A stretch of 26,659 bases of DNA, from assembly GCA_963627215.1 (NCBI GenBank), contig CAVGAH010000018.1:1-26659 (forward strand), read 5' to 3'. The notes beneath the pieces were generated by a model. It was given only the letters and a program-made list of their open reading frames with translations, was not told where the DNA came from and made no database searches. Source of the DNA: CAKQOE01 sp963627215. GTDB taxonomy: Bacteria > Bacillota > Clostridia > Peptostreptococcales > Anaerovoracaceae. Made by a program: the position numbers and the translations under genes. Of the stretch, positions 14,733 through 24,032 are shown in pieces. Numbering within the stretch: position 1 is the first letter of the stretch; every line of letters starts with the position of its first letter.

Positions 14733-15473
14733 CTATTTATTCTTTTTATTCAGCTTTTCGTAATATACGTCTGCCAGGCTCATGAGTGCGCTCCTTTTTA
14801 TAAAACAGACGATGCATATTGCGACTACAACGACTGCGAGTATGACTGCGCCAACGTAGCTGCGGCTCTCGAGCATCTCTCCCATCAGCAGCGATGCCGC
14901 CATAGACGGGAATCTGCCCGCCATCGAAAGCACGATAAACATTGTAAAATTCATGCGCGAAACACCGGCTGCGTATGCTACCATGTCCTTCGGGAGCCCC
15001 GGTATAAGGTAAAGCAGGAATATTATCATGTGGGCTTTTTTTGTATCGAGCATTTCTTTGTATTTTATGAATCTCTGTTCGCCGAATATAAGCGCCATCG
15101 GACGCTGACCGAGCTTGCGCGCTATCATGAAGGCTATCCCCGAGCCTATGGCTATTCCGACAACTGACAGCAGCAGCGCCATCAGGAAGCCGTAAAAATA
15201 TCCACCTGCTATTTGTACTACCTGTCCCGGCAGCACGGTCACGATGACCTGTATTGTCTGACAGCCGATATATATCGGTATGCTTTTGTCCTGATGCCTG
15301 TCCATAAATGCTTCAAATGCTTCTATGGACTTGAAATTATGCCATATCTCAGGGTGTATGAATATCAGATATGCCGGTATTCCTATGACGATGCCCAGGA
15401 TGAAAAGCAGCTCAACGATCGCGAGGATCCTGTATTTCAGCCCATCGGCGCTTTTTATTTCTTCATTCTTCAT
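14733..15473 (-). CDS. TVP38/TMEM64 (DedA/VTT-like) membrane protein
   Basis: A 246-residue polytopic membrane protein. Hydrophobic segments lie near residues 14-38, 66-92, 95-118, 148-168, 176-200 and 207-228. The VTT/SNARE-associated core is visible as VTVLPGQVVQIAGGYFYGFLMALLLSVVGIAIGSGIAFMIARKLG (about 78-124) and LYLIPGLPKDMVAYAAGVSRMN (about 153-175), including the family's charged FxxPG-like loops. Family members are linked to lipid or ion transport across the bilayer; the substrate here is unknown. The start lies 6 bases after the stop of the upstream PLP enzyme, so the two are translationally coupled. The start codon is the middle of three 7-bp ATGAAGA repeats; the other two ATGs read into stops. 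Confidence 0.9.
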   Translation of the reverse strand: MKNEEIKSADGLKYRILAIVELLFILGIVIGIPAYLIFIHPEIWHNFKSIEAFEAFMDRHQDKSIPIYIGCQTIQVIVTVLPGQVVQIAGGYFYGFLMALLLSVVGIAIGSGIAFMIARKLGQRPMALIFGEQRFIKYKEMLDTKKAHMIIFLLYLIPGLPKDMVAYAAGVSRMNFTMFIVLSMAGRFPSMAASLLMGEMLESRSYVGAVILAVVVVAICIVCFIKRSALMSLADVYYEKLNKKNK

Positions 15474-15479
15474 TCTTCA

Positions 15480-16826
15480 TTAGTGCCAAACCGCGCAGCG
15501 CACGTCCTCTTTCTGTTGTATTTTACCTGTTGCTGTGCAATAGAATAAATGCTGGTCGTACATTTCCTGTGCTGCCTTTATAACTCCGAATTTTGAGTGC
15601 TCGTATGTGAGACCGCCCTGGAAGTAGACTATATACGGCTCGCGTATCGGGCCGTCAGCTGAGAGCTCTATGGACGAGCCCTGTACGAATGCTCCTGCTG
15701 CCATTACTACCTCGTCATCGTATCCAGGCATCGCCCACGGTTCAGGCGTTACAAAGGAATCTACAGGTGCTGCGCTCTGGATGCCCTTGCAGAATGCTAC
15801 CATAGCTTCAGGCGAGTTGAGCTTTACTGACTGGATTATGTCGCTGCGTGTGTCGTCAATGTCAGGGCAGACTTCGTAGCCGAGGCGCTTGAAAAGCGCT
15901 GCACACAGCATCGCGCCCTTTATGGCTCCGTTTACTACAGAAGGTGCCATGAAAAGACCCTGGAGCATGCTCCTGCTCTGTCCGAACATCAGACCGCATT
16001 CCTTGCCGATGCCCGGAGAGGTCATTCTGTATGATATCATTTCTATGAGGTCAGCGCGACCGACGATGTAGCCGCCTGCGAGCGCAAGGCCGCCGCCGGG
16101 ATTCTTTATGAGCGAGCCTGCCATTACGTCTACGCCTACGTCTGTAGGCTCTTTTACGTCGAGGAATTCGCCGTAGCAGTTGTCCGCCATCGTTATGATG
16201 TCAGGATTTACAGATTTTACTGCTGTCGCCCACTCTTCTATCTCAGGAATAGTTATAGCTCTGCGCCACGCGTAGCCTGTAGCGCGCTGGACGCACATCA
16301 TTTTTGTGCGGTCATTTATGGCTGCCTTTACGCCCTCGATATCTATGCGTCCGTCAGGGAGCAGCTCGACCTGCTTGTAAGTCACGCCGAATTCCTTGAG
16401 CGAGCCGCGGCCCTCGCCGCGTAATCCTATTACTTCTTCAAGCGTATCGTAAGGACCGCCTGTGCAGTAAACTATCTCATCGCCCGGTCTGAGTATGCCT
16501 GTGAGCGTGAGCGTGAGGGCGTGCGTGCCGTTTACGATGAGCGGGCGAACTATGGCGTCCTCGGTGTGGAATATTTCAGAATACACCTTTTCTATAGCCT
16601 CGCGTCCCGGGTCGTCGTAGCCGTAGCCTGTGTTCCAGCGGAAGTGCATGTCGCTTATCCTGCACTTTCTGAATACGTCGAGAACCTTGTACTGGTTGTA
16701 CGCTTTTATATCGTCAAGCTTTTCAAAGTCGTCCTTTATGCTGTCCTCGGCTTCGTCTACGAGCTTGAGCAGCTCGGGCGATATGCCGAATTCATCTTTT
16801 AATAAATTGTATGTATTTTCCTGCAT
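15480..16826 (-). CDS. YnbB-type PLP enzyme (methionine gamma-lyase / aluminium resistance family)
   Basis: A 448-residue fold-type I PLP enzyme of the family annotated as methionine gamma-lyase or aluminium-resistance protein (B. subtilis YnbB). Key sites are IVNGTHAL (98-105, phosphate region), TGGPYDTLEEVIG (122-134), D215 in TMADNCYGE, and the PLP lysine K241 in AGSLIKNPGGGLALAGGYIVG. The N-terminus (SDMHFRWNTGYGYDDPGR) and the C-terminal PIREPYIVYFQGGLTYEHSKFG are typical. The true substrate of this family is not settled. It starts 9 bases after the recombinase stop, with AAGG overlapping that stop, in the conserved neighbourhood of miaA. hfq, often between miaA and this gene in Firmicutes, is not here. 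Confidence 0.93.
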   Translation of the reverse strand: MQENTYNLLKDEFGISPELLKLVDEAEDSIKDDFEKLDDIKAYNQYKVLDVFRKCRISDMHFRWNTGYGYDDPGREAIEKVYSEIFHTEDAIVRPLIVNGTHALTLTLTGILRPGDEIVYCTGGPYDTLEEVIGLRGEGRGSLKEFGVTYKQVELLPDGRIDIEGVKAAINDRTKMMCVQRATGYAWRRAITIPEIEEWATAVKSVNPDIITMADNCYGEFLDVKEPTDVGVDVMAGSLIKNPGGGLALAGGYIVGRADLIEMISYRMTSPGIGKECGLMFGQSRSMLQGLFMAPSVVNGAIKGAMLCAALFKRLGYEVCPDIDDTRSDIIQSVKLNSPEAMVAFCKGIQSAAPVDSFVTPEPWAMPGYDDEVVMAAGAFVQGSSIELSADGPIREPYIVYFQGGLTYEHSKFGVIKAAQEMYDQHLFYCTATGKIQQKEDVRCAVWH

Positions 16827-16835
16827 TTTCTTTTT

Positions 16836-17972
16836 CTACCTTTCAAATTCATCATCCCACTCGAAGCTTCCTACGAGCTCGCGCTTTGTGCCGAGCTTGT
16901 GGGCTGCGTAAAGCTGCGTTGTCGTAACGTTTTCGTGATCGAGCAGCTCCTGAACGTCGTATATGGAATTGCCGCGCCCTATGAGGGACGTAGCGGCTGT
17001 AGCGCGCAGCTTGTGCGGGCTGTAGCCTGCCCTGCGCGATGTTGACATTCCTATGGATGTATATTTTTTTACAAGCTCTCGTATCTGGCGCTCTGTCATG
17101 CGTCGTCCCTGAAGCGAAAGGAACAGAGCATCCTCGTCGCCCGGCTTTATCTTTTCTTCAGGCATACGCTCCTCGTCTATGTATTCGTGGAGCGCCTTGA
17201 GCACGGTCTTGTTGTTCAGCGGCATGATGGACTCCTTGCCGCGCTTTCTGTATATCTTGAACTCGCCGCGCATAAAATTAAACGATGAAACGTTGAGCTG
17301 CTGCAGCTCCGATAAACGCAGTCCGTATGTAAGGAAAAGTATGAGTATCGCCTTATCGCGCTTTTTTGTCTTTTCCCAGAACTGGCGCTCCTTCTTAGTA
17401 AGATGGTCGCCGCTCGAAACTGCATCGAGCATTATTTTTACTTCGTTATCCTGCAGCGCCTTTATTTCGCGGTCAGACGCCTTCGGAACTCTTATAGGGT
17501 CGAACTGGTCAGTAATGTTTCTAGAAACTATTTCCTCTCTATACAGATATTTAAAAAGTACGGAAAGCGTCGATTTCTTGCGTGAGAGCGTCGTGTTGTT
17601 GTTTGTCTGGACATCGACGGTGTCATCATGCTCGACTGTATAGCGCCTGCAGTAATCTATGAAAACGTTTATATCTCCGCCGCGCATCGCGTCAAATTCC
17701 TTGGCGCGTATGTCCTTTATGCAGGTCGCTGCAGTCAGGTCTGTGTTCGTTATGAGATAATTGCAGAAGAATTTCAAGTCGTGAAGATATGCAAGGCGCG
17801 ACATCGGCAGCAGCGATGAGCGCATATATGCAAAGAATCCGCGCATAAATGACGGCAGCTCCGCTTCCAGTTTCTTGCATTCTTCTTCTATCTGATATTC
17901 ACGCTCGACTACGTTGTCGGGGCGGTCTGTTTTATTAGTTATCTTTACTTTCTTTTTTTCGTTTTCAGCCAT
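16836..17972 (-). CDS. tyrosine recombinase (XerC/XerD-like)
   Basis: A 378-residue site-specific recombinase. Residues about 40-145 form the SAM-like core-binding domain. The catalytic domain (about 170-365) has the complete set: R219 in TYGLRLSEL, K243 in the IYRKRGKE hairpin, H320 and R323 in SPHKLRATAAT, H346 in LLDHENVTTTQLY and nucleophile Y355. A charged N-terminal extension of about 35 residues precedes the SAM domain, making it longer than standard XerC/D of about 300. GAGG lies 7 bases before ATG. It sits between housekeeping genes with no phage genes or att-like repeats seen nearby, so a chromosome-maintenance role is likelier than a mobile-element integrase, though I cannot name its recombination site. 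Confidence 0.93.
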   Translation of the reverse strand: MAENEKKKVKITNKTDRPDNVVEREYQIEEECKKLEAELPSFMRGFFAYMRSSLLPMSRLAYLHDLKFFCNYLITNTDLTAATCIKDIRAKEFDAMRGGDINVFIDYCRRYTVEHDDTVDVQTNNNTTLSRKKSTLSVLFKYLYREEIVSRNITDQFDPIRVPKASDREIKALQDNEVKIMLDAVSSGDHLTKKERQFWEKTKKRDKAILILFLTYGLRLSELQQLNVSSFNFMRGEFKIYRKRGKESIMPLNNKTVLKALHEYIDEERMPEEKIKPGDEDALFLSLQGRRMTERQIRELVKKYTSIGMSTSRRAGYSPHKLRATAATSLIGRGNSIYDVQELLDHENVTTTQLYAAHKLGTKRELVGSFEWDDEFER

Positions 17973-18019
17973 AGCTTTGCCTCATATATTATACAATTCA
18001 AATAAATGCATTATGAAAA

Positions 18020-18036
18020 GGGGTCGTCACCGACCC
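18020..18036 (-). terminator. weak hairpin between miaA and recombinase gene
   Basis: GGGTCG (18021-18026) / CGACCC (18031-18036) with a 4-base loop is followed on the minus strand by CTTTTC. The short stem and T tract suggest partial termination, which would lower expression of the recombinase and following genes relative to miaA. Confidence 0.45.
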
Positions 18037-18050
18037 GGATGTACTGTGGT

Positions 18051-19001
18051 CTAACAAGGGCTGTTTCCGCCAAGGAATGCGCTGATAAGCTCTTTCATGC
18101 GCTCATACTCGCCGACTGCTCCCGCAGTCAGGTCGAACCAGTAGATATCGTCATAGCGTCTGAACCATGTGAGCTGTCGCTTCGCGTACCTTCTGCTGTT
18201 GCGCTTTACAAGCTCTACGGCCTCGTCACGGCTGTATTCGCCGTTGAGATACGCTATCATTTCCTTGTAGCCTATACCCTTCATAGATATATTATCACCG
18301 CTGAGTCCGAGATTCATCAATTCTTTTATCTCGTCCTCAAGCCCCGCATCGAGCATTATGTCTACCCGCAGGTTTATGCGGTCGTAGAGCTCCTGTCTGT
18401 CGCGGTCGAGTCCTATCAGAAGATAATCGTAATCTTTAGTCTTTCGGAATGATTCTTCAAATGCAGGTATAGGATTTCCTGAACGCGCGGCTTCTATGGC
18501 GCGTATGACTTTTTTTGTATTATTTGGATGTATGCGCTCTGCGGCCGCCGGGTCGGCATCGCGCAGCAGCTCATGGAGCTTTTCCGGTCCGTTCTCTGCG
18601 AGGAATGCGCGCAGGCGCTCGCGTTCTTCTGTGTCCCTGGGAGCTGACGAGAAATCCATGTCGTATATAAGGGAGTTTACATAAAGGCCTGTTCCTCCTG
18701 ATACTATCGGAAGCTTGCCTTTATCAAATATTGTATTTATATACTTCTTTGCGAGACGCGAGTATTCTGCGACAGAAAAATCATCTCGCGGGTCTATCTC
18801 ATCAACTAGATAATGTCTAGCAGCGGCCTGCTCCTCAGGTGTCGGCTTTGCGCTGCCGATGTCCATGAATTTATAAAGCTGCATGGAGTCGGCCGAGACT
18901 ATCTCGCCGTTGAAGTCCTGTGCTGCTTTTATAGCGTATTCAGTTTTACCTACTGCTGTAGGTCCGACGATAATTATTATTTTTCTGTCTGTTTTATCCA
19001 T
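18051..19001 (-). CDS. miaA: tRNA dimethylallyltransferase MiaA
   Basis: Transfers a dimethylallyl group to A37 of tRNAs reading U-starting codons (i6A37). At 316 residues it is the usual length. The P-loop GPTAVGKT is at 13-20, followed by the family signatures EIVSADSMQLYKFMDIGSAKP, HYLVDEIDP, LPIVSGGTGLYVNSL and the C-terminal SMKGIGYKEM and RNSRRYAKRQLTWFRR. ATG 19001 gives the standard N-terminus with an AAAGAG-type site upstream; a GTG at 19043 would add 14 residues without a visible ribosome binding site. It follows mutL after 118 bases that contain a possible -10 TATAAT (19068-19063, minus strand). Confidence 0.96.
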   Translation of the reverse strand: MDKTDRKIIIIVGPTAVGKTEYAIKAAQDFNGEIVSADSMQLYKFMDIGSAKPTPEEQAAARHYLVDEIDPRDDFSVAEYSRLAKKYINTIFDKGKLPIVSGGTGLYVNSLIYDMDFSSAPRDTEERERLRAFLAENGPEKLHELLRDADPAAAERIHPNNTKKVIRAIEAARSGNPIPAFEESFRKTKDYDYLLIGLDRDRQELYDRINLRVDIMLDAGLEDEIKELMNLGLSGDNISMKGIGYKEMIAYLNGEYSRDEAVELVKRNSRRYAKRQLTWFRRYDDIYWFDLTAGAVGEYERMKELISAFLGGNSPC

Positions 19002-19119
19002 AATATTACTCTTTTTTGCTTTTATATTGATGAAATATGACACTTAAAATGTGTTTACCGTAATTATATTATCGAAAACTTGTCTTGAACACCGTTGGAA
19101 TTTCAATGCATTCCGGTGC

Positions 19120-21210
19120 TTATCTCTTGAAGAGCGCTTCAATCTCTGTTTTTTTCATGCGGATTATCGTAGGGCGACCGTGCGGACACGAGAAAGGGTT
19201 ATCGCACTTTGCGAGATCCTTGAGCAGCTGGTTTATCTCTGCGATATCCAGTCTGTCGTTAGCTTTTACTGCTGATTTGCATGCGCGCGTTATTATCTTG
19301 TCCGTGCGGCGCTGATTTCTGAAGGCACCGGGCTCGTCAAGGCTGTCGCAGAAATCCTTTATGAAGCTTTCTGCTTCCAAAGCTGTCATGTATGCCGGGA
19401 TCTCCTTGACCGCGTATGAGCGAGGTCCGAATTCTTCTACTGAAAATCCGATATTTCTGAGGAACGCGAGCCAGTCGTCTTCTGCGTTTTTTACTGCGTG
19501 CGATACGTTGATCTGTATAGGCAGCGCCATTATCTGGCTTGCAGTTTGTTGACCATAAAATTCTCTTGTTAACCTCTCGTAAAATACTCTTTCATGAGCT
19601 GCGTGCTGGTCTATCATGTAAAAGCTGTCGTCGTCGCAGCCGAGTATAAATTCAGCGAATACGGAGCCTATTGGGCGTATGGCTGATACGTCGAACGGGC
19701 GCCTTGGCGCCGGTTCGGCATGGGGTCTGAAAAGCGGCGGCTTTTGGTTGGCGGGGCCGCCGCCCGGGGTGTTTGGAGCGCCTGTATCGGTCGGGGCGCT
19801 TCCTGCGCCTGCTGTGGTGGTGTTTGCAGGGGCAGGTGTGCTTTGAGCTGCGCCTACTGATGAGTTATTGGCAGGCGCAGCAGGGGTGACGTCCGGGACG
19901 GGAGCCGGCGGAACGCTGCTTTGGGTCGGGCGTTCGGCCGGCATGGCATGCGTCTGCTCCGGCGCAGCTGCGCGATTATCCTGCTGTGTGACCGGTGACG
20001 GTCCCCCTTGATTTTTTATTATTGAAGCATTATATTTTGCAGCGTCTTCTGCGGCTCTTTTCTGACGAAGTATATTCTTTATATCAAGCTGCTCCTGTTT
20101 TGGCTTGCTTATCGCTGCTGCACAGACTGCTTTCCCGGTCATGCGCGCAGCAGCTTCAGCGTTTATACGCTCCTTTTCCTTCTTAAATGTAAACTCCGGA
20201 ACTGCTTCAGGCACAGTAAGCGCACTGCGTATAGCCTGTGTTACAAATTCTCTTATAATGTCTTCATCACCAAATCTTATTTCTTTTTTATTTGGATGTA
20301 TATTTACATCAGTCTGCTCAGGCGGCAGCGTTAAAAACAGAAAGACTACAGGATAGCGCCCCTCGAAAACTTTTTCTCGGTATCCGTCGCTGACGCATTT
20401 TTCAAGCAGCTTGCTCTGTATATAGCGGCCGTTTACGAAAAATATTTGATTCTTACGGTTGGCGCGCGTTTCGTCAGGCGATGAGATATATCCATTGACG
20501 CTCAGCCCGTTTTCAGTTTCTTCTTTGAAGTGTATGAGCTTTTTTGCCATAGCAGGATCGTATATGGTCGCGATGGCATTGAACATATCTCCCCTGCCCT
20601 GAGTCACAAAAAGCGTGTTGCCGTTGTTTATGAGCCTGACCCTTATATTTGGATAAGCGAGCGCGATCTTAGATATAAGGTCGATTATAAGTGCGCTTTC
20701 AGTATTGTCCTTTTTGAGAAATTTCATACGAGCAGGTGTATTGAAAAACAGATCCTTTACTATAATTGTCGTACCCTGAGGGCAGCCTGTCGGCTCGGCC
20801 GATGACGTTTCACCGCCTTCTATTCGGAGTGAGATCCCTGTTTCTGCGTCAGCAGTTTTTGTGATGAGCTCGACTCTGGACACTGCAGATATGCTCGCGA
20901 GGGCTTCACCTCTGAAGCCGAGCGTAGATATCGCGTCAAGATCCCTTACTGTAGTAAGCTTGCTCGTCGCATGGCGCTTAAAGGCAAGCTCAGTCTCATC
21001 TGCAGCTATTCCGCAGCCGTTATCCGTAACTCGTATATAACTTTTTCCGCCGTTTTTTATCTCGACAGCGATAGATGTGGAGCCTGCATCTATAGAGTTT
21101 TCAACAAGCTCCTTAACTATTGAAACAGGTCTGTCAACGACCTCGCCTGCCGCTATCTTGTCCGCCATCTGCTTCGGCAGCTCGTGTATCCTTCTTCTTT
21201 CCTCCGGCAT
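19120..21210 (-). CDS. mutL: DNA mismatch repair protein MutL
   Basis: A 696-residue GHKL ATPase and endonuclease that couples MutS mismatch recognition to strand incision. N-terminal motifs are KIAAGEVVDRPVSIVKELVENSIDAG, VTDNGCGI, HATSK and TLGFRGEALASI. The C-terminal nuclease motif DQHA(X)2E(X)4E is intact at 534-545, with ACKSAVK (from 643) and CPHGRP (from 675), so this is an incising, methylation-independent type of MutL. The linker between domains (about 405-505) is rich in Pro, Ala and Thr and probably disordered. The start codon is one base after the mutS stop, with GGAGG inside the mutS end, so the two are translationally coupled. Confidence 0.98.
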   Translation of the reverse strand: MPEERRRIHELPKQMADKIAAGEVVDRPVSIVKELVENSIDAGSTSIAVEIKNGGKSYIRVTDNGCGIAADETELAFKRHATSKLTTVRDLDAISTLGFRGEALASISAVSRVELITKTADAETGISLRIEGGETSSAEPTGCPQGTTIIVKDLFFNTPARMKFLKKDNTESALIIDLISKIALAYPNIRVRLINNGNTLFVTQGRGDMFNAIATIYDPAMAKKLIHFKEETENGLSVNGYISSPDETRANRKNQIFFVNGRYIQSKLLEKCVSDGYREKVFEGRYPVVFLFLTLPPEQTDVNIHPNKKEIRFGDEDIIREFVTQAIRSALTVPEAVPEFTFKKEKERINAEAAARMTGKAVCAAAISKPKQEQLDIKNILRQKRAAEDAAKYNASIIKNQGGPSPVTQQDNRAAAPEQTHAMPAERPTQSSVPPAPVPDVTPAAPANNSSVGAAQSTPAPANTTTAGAGSAPTDTGAPNTPGGGPANQKPPLFRPHAEPAPRRPFDVSAIRPIGSVFAEFILGCDDDSFYMIDQHAAHERVFYERLTREFYGQQTASQIMALPIQINVSHAVKNAEDDWLAFLRNIGFSVEEFGPRSYAVKEIPAYMTALEAESFIKDFCDSLDEPGAFRNQRRTDKIITRACKSAVKANDRLDIAEINQLLKDLAKCDNPFSCPHGRPTIIRMKKTEIEALFKR

Positions 21211-21211
21211 A

Positions 21212-23869
21212 TTACATTTCCTCCACAGCCTTCTTGAGCTGTTCTATGACTGCAATCGCGCCTGACGGCGTGAGCGACATTATATCGAGCTCGCGGAGCA
21301 TTTCTATAGCGGGATGCTGAGCGAATGTTATAAATGAAAGCTGCTCTTCTGCAGCCTGTGCAGGCTGCTTTGCAGCGCGTTCCGCGCCCTCAGACACAGA
21401 TACCTGTGTATTTGTAGCTGCTGATGAGGCATCAGTACTTCCTGCTTCAAGCTGTTTAAGCTTTTCCTTCGCCCTTTCGAGCACGGAAACAGGAACGCCC
21501 GCTATCTTTGCTACATGTATACCGTAGCTGCGGCTTGCGCTGCCTGCGACTATCCTGTGGAGGAAAACAACATCACCGTCATTTTCGCTGACAGATACGT
21601 TATAGTTCTTCAAGCCTGAGATCATTCCCTCAAGCACTGTAAGCTCGTGATAATGCGAAGCAAAGAGTGTTCTTATATGATGCCTCTCGCGACACAGATG
21701 CTCAACTACAGCCCATGCGATCGAAAGGCCGTCATATGTGCTCGTTCCGCGCCCTATCTCGTCAAGTATGACAAGGCTCCTGTCGGTCGCAGTATTAAGT
21801 ATGTAAGCAAGCTCGCTCATTTCAACAAAGAACGTGCTCTGTCCCTGTGTCAGATTATCTGACGCGCCTATTCTCGTATAAACGCGGTCAACTGTTCCTA
21901 TTTCTGCGCTTTCTGCAGGCACAAAGCAGCCGATCTGCGCCATAAGGACTATAAGGGCTGTCTGACGCATGTATGTTGATTTTCCTGCCATATTAGGTCC
22001 TGTTATCAGGAGCATGCTCTGGTCAGTCCTGTTTACATAAGTATCATTTGATACGAACGTTCCACCGTCAGATGTCTGCTCTATAACAGGGTGTCGGCCG
22101 CTCTTTATATCTATGATATCACCATCATTTACCAAAGGCTTTACATAACCGTTTCGGCTGCTTACCTCAGCAAACGATGCGAGTACATCGAGTTCCGATA
22201 CCGCATCTGCGGTGTCCTGTATCTCGCGAGTAAAAGTCTTGAGATAATTTCTTACTTCTGTAAAAAGCTCGTACTCAAGCGCGTTTATACGGCTCTCTGC
22301 ATTAAGCACGAGCGATTCCATCTCTTTAAGCTCCGGCGTTATATACCTTTCATTATTTACGAGCGTCTGCTTGCGCACGTAATCATCGGGAACGGTCTCA
22401 CTGTTTCGTTTGCTGACCTCTATGTAATATCCGAATACCTTGTTAAAGCCGACCTTGAGTGTCTTTATACCTGTGCGTTCCCTTTCTCGTGCCTCAAGTC
22501 CCATGATCCACTCAAGACTGCCGCTCGACGCTGCCTTTATCTCATCGAGCTCGACTGAATAGCCGTCCTTTATGAGTCCGCCTTCTTTTATGGCGAGCGG
22601 TGGTTCCTCCTTTATGGCAGCGTCTATCTTTTCATAGACTTCCCTGAGACTGCTTATATTCTCACTGAGCTGCATGAGCAGCGGGTCACCGCTTCCTGCC
22701 AGATCTTCTTTTATCTCCGGGAGCACCGCTACGGAATTTCTGAGAGCGAGCATATCGCGCCCGTTCGCATTTCCGCATGCTATGCGCCCGCTGAGCCTTT
22801 CGATATCGTAAACTGTTTTAAGGGATTCGCGTATGTTGTTGCGGAGCATGATATCGTCCATCATAAGCTCGACCGCGTTTAGCCTTTTGTCTATGCGTGT
22901 CGAATCATTAAGAGGTTCTTTTATCCATTTTTTGAGTTTTCTGGAACCCATGGCAGTACTTGTAGCATCAAGCACTCCCAGAAGCGAGCCCTGTACTTTT
23001 TTCTCAAAAAGTGTTTCAGTAAGCTCAAGATTCCTGATAGCCGCCTTGTCGAGTATCATGTGATCATGTGTGTCTTCTATCTTAACGCGTGTAAGCTGTC
23101 CGAGACTCTGCTTCTGCGTTTCCAGCAGATACGACAGAAGCGCTCCGAGAGCTGCCGTCATGTCTGAATCTTCTGAAAGTCCCAGACCTGCGACAGCCTT
23201 TATCTGAAAGTGGTCGCATACGGAGCGTTCAGCATTAGTTTTCTCAAAGTATGAGTCGTCGAGCGCAGAGACATATGCGTCTGTAAGCGAGCGCAGAGAC
23301 TTGTCGAGCTCACTGCCCTTTATCCGCTGGTTCATCACCACTTCTCTGACATTGAGCTTTACCAGCTCGTTCAGTATCTCGTTTTCTGCGTCTGCGCTGC
23401 TGTATTCGCTCGCTACGAGCTCGCCCGTAGATATGTCGCAGTAAACGAGTCCGTAATTATCGTCATTTCCGGCGAACAGCGCCGCCAGATAATTGTTTTC
23501 TGATTCATCGAGCATAGTCTGATTTACAAGCGTTCCCGGAGTCACTATCTTGATGACCTCCCGCTTTACTATGCCCTTTGCCTGAGCAGGATCCTCTGTC
23601 TGCTCACATATAGCAACCTTATATCCTTTTTCTATTAGTTTATGTACGTAGGTGTCAGCCGCATGATAAGGCACGCCGCACATAGGCGCGCGCTCCTGAA
23701 GTCCGCAGCTTTTTCCTGTAAGCGTTACTTCCATTGCCTTTGACGCCGTTATAGCGTCGTCAAAAAACATTTCATAAAAATCACCTAAACGGAAAAAAAG
23801 GATACAGTCCTTGTACTGCTCCTTTATTTCTAAATATTGCTGCATCATTGGAGTAAGCTTATTTGCCAT
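21212..23869 (-). CDS. mutS: DNA mismatch repair protein MutS
   Basis: An 885-residue mismatch-recognition ATPase. The N-terminal domain has the mismatch-reading Phe-X-Glu in GDFYEMF (F31, E33), then PMCGVPYHA and ICEQTEDP. The C-terminal ABC-type ATPase has Walker A GPNMAGKST from 624, the TFFVEMSE signature, Walker B VILDEIGRGTSTYDG and FASHYHEL. A variable Ala/Ser/Gln-rich stretch near 820-850 precedes the C-terminal helix-turn-helix dimerisation tail. GGGGA lies about 7 bases before the ATG. It is the first gene of the minus-strand mutS-mutL-miaA run, separated from iscU by a terminator. Confidence 0.98.
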   Translation of the reverse strand: MANKLTPMMQQYLEIKEQYKDCILFFRLGDFYEMFFDDAITASKAMEVTLTGKSCGLQERAPMCGVPYHAADTYVHKLIEKGYKVAICEQTEDPAQAKGIVKREVIKIVTPGTLVNQTMLDESENNYLAALFAGNDDNYGLVYCDISTGELVASEYSSADAENEILNELVKLNVREVVMNQRIKGSELDKSLRSLTDAYVSALDDSYFEKTNAERSVCDHFQIKAVAGLGLSEDSDMTAALGALLSYLLETQKQSLGQLTRVKIEDTHDHMILDKAAIRNLELTETLFEKKVQGSLLGVLDATSTAMGSRKLKKWIKEPLNDSTRIDKRLNAVELMMDDIMLRNNIRESLKTVYDIERLSGRIACGNANGRDMLALRNSVAVLPEIKEDLAGSGDPLLMQLSENISSLREVYEKIDAAIKEEPPLAIKEGGLIKDGYSVELDEIKAASSGSLEWIMGLEARERERTGIKTLKVGFNKVFGYYIEVSKRNSETVPDDYVRKQTLVNNERYITPELKEMESLVLNAESRINALEYELFTEVRNYLKTFTREIQDTADAVSELDVLASFAEVSSRNGYVKPLVNDGDIIDIKSGRHPVIEQTSDGGTFVSNDTYVNRTDQSMLLITGPNMAGKSTYMRQTALIVLMAQIGCFVPAESAEIGTVDRVYTRIGASDNLTQGQSTFFVEMSELAYILNTATDRSLVILDEIGRGTSTYDGLSIAWAVVEHLCRERHHIRTLFASHYHELTVLEGMISGLKNYNVSVSENDGDVVFLHRIVAGSASRSYGIHVAKIAGVPVSVLERAKEKLKQLEAGSTDASSAATNTQVSVSEGAERAAKQPAQAAEEQLSFITFAQHPAIEMLRELDIMSLTPSGAIAVIEQLKKAVEEM

Positions 23870-23937
23870 ATTTTTTCCCCGTATCCTGATCGTTTTTACT
23901 GTTTTGATTTAAATTTATTTCTTTTTCATTAAAGTCC

Positions 23938-23971
23938 AAAAAGGTTGCCCCGGTTAAGAGGCAGCCTTTTT
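23938..23971. terminator. terminator between iscU and mutS
   Basis: AAAAAGGTTGCC (23938-23949) pairs with GGCAGCCTTTTT (23960-23971) with one G-T wobble and a 10-base loop; A and T flanks make it work in both directions. It separates the iscSU transcript from the mutSL transcript. Confidence 0.88.
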
Positions 23972-24032
23972 GAATCTTAATAATATTTAATTGAATCCGT
24001 GCGCCTGGCGCACATATGAAAGTATTTATTCG

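Noticed and set aside
19002..19043. GTG start extending MiaA by 14 residues
   Set aside because: No ribosome binding site upstream, and the ATG at 19001 gives the standard MiaA N-terminus.
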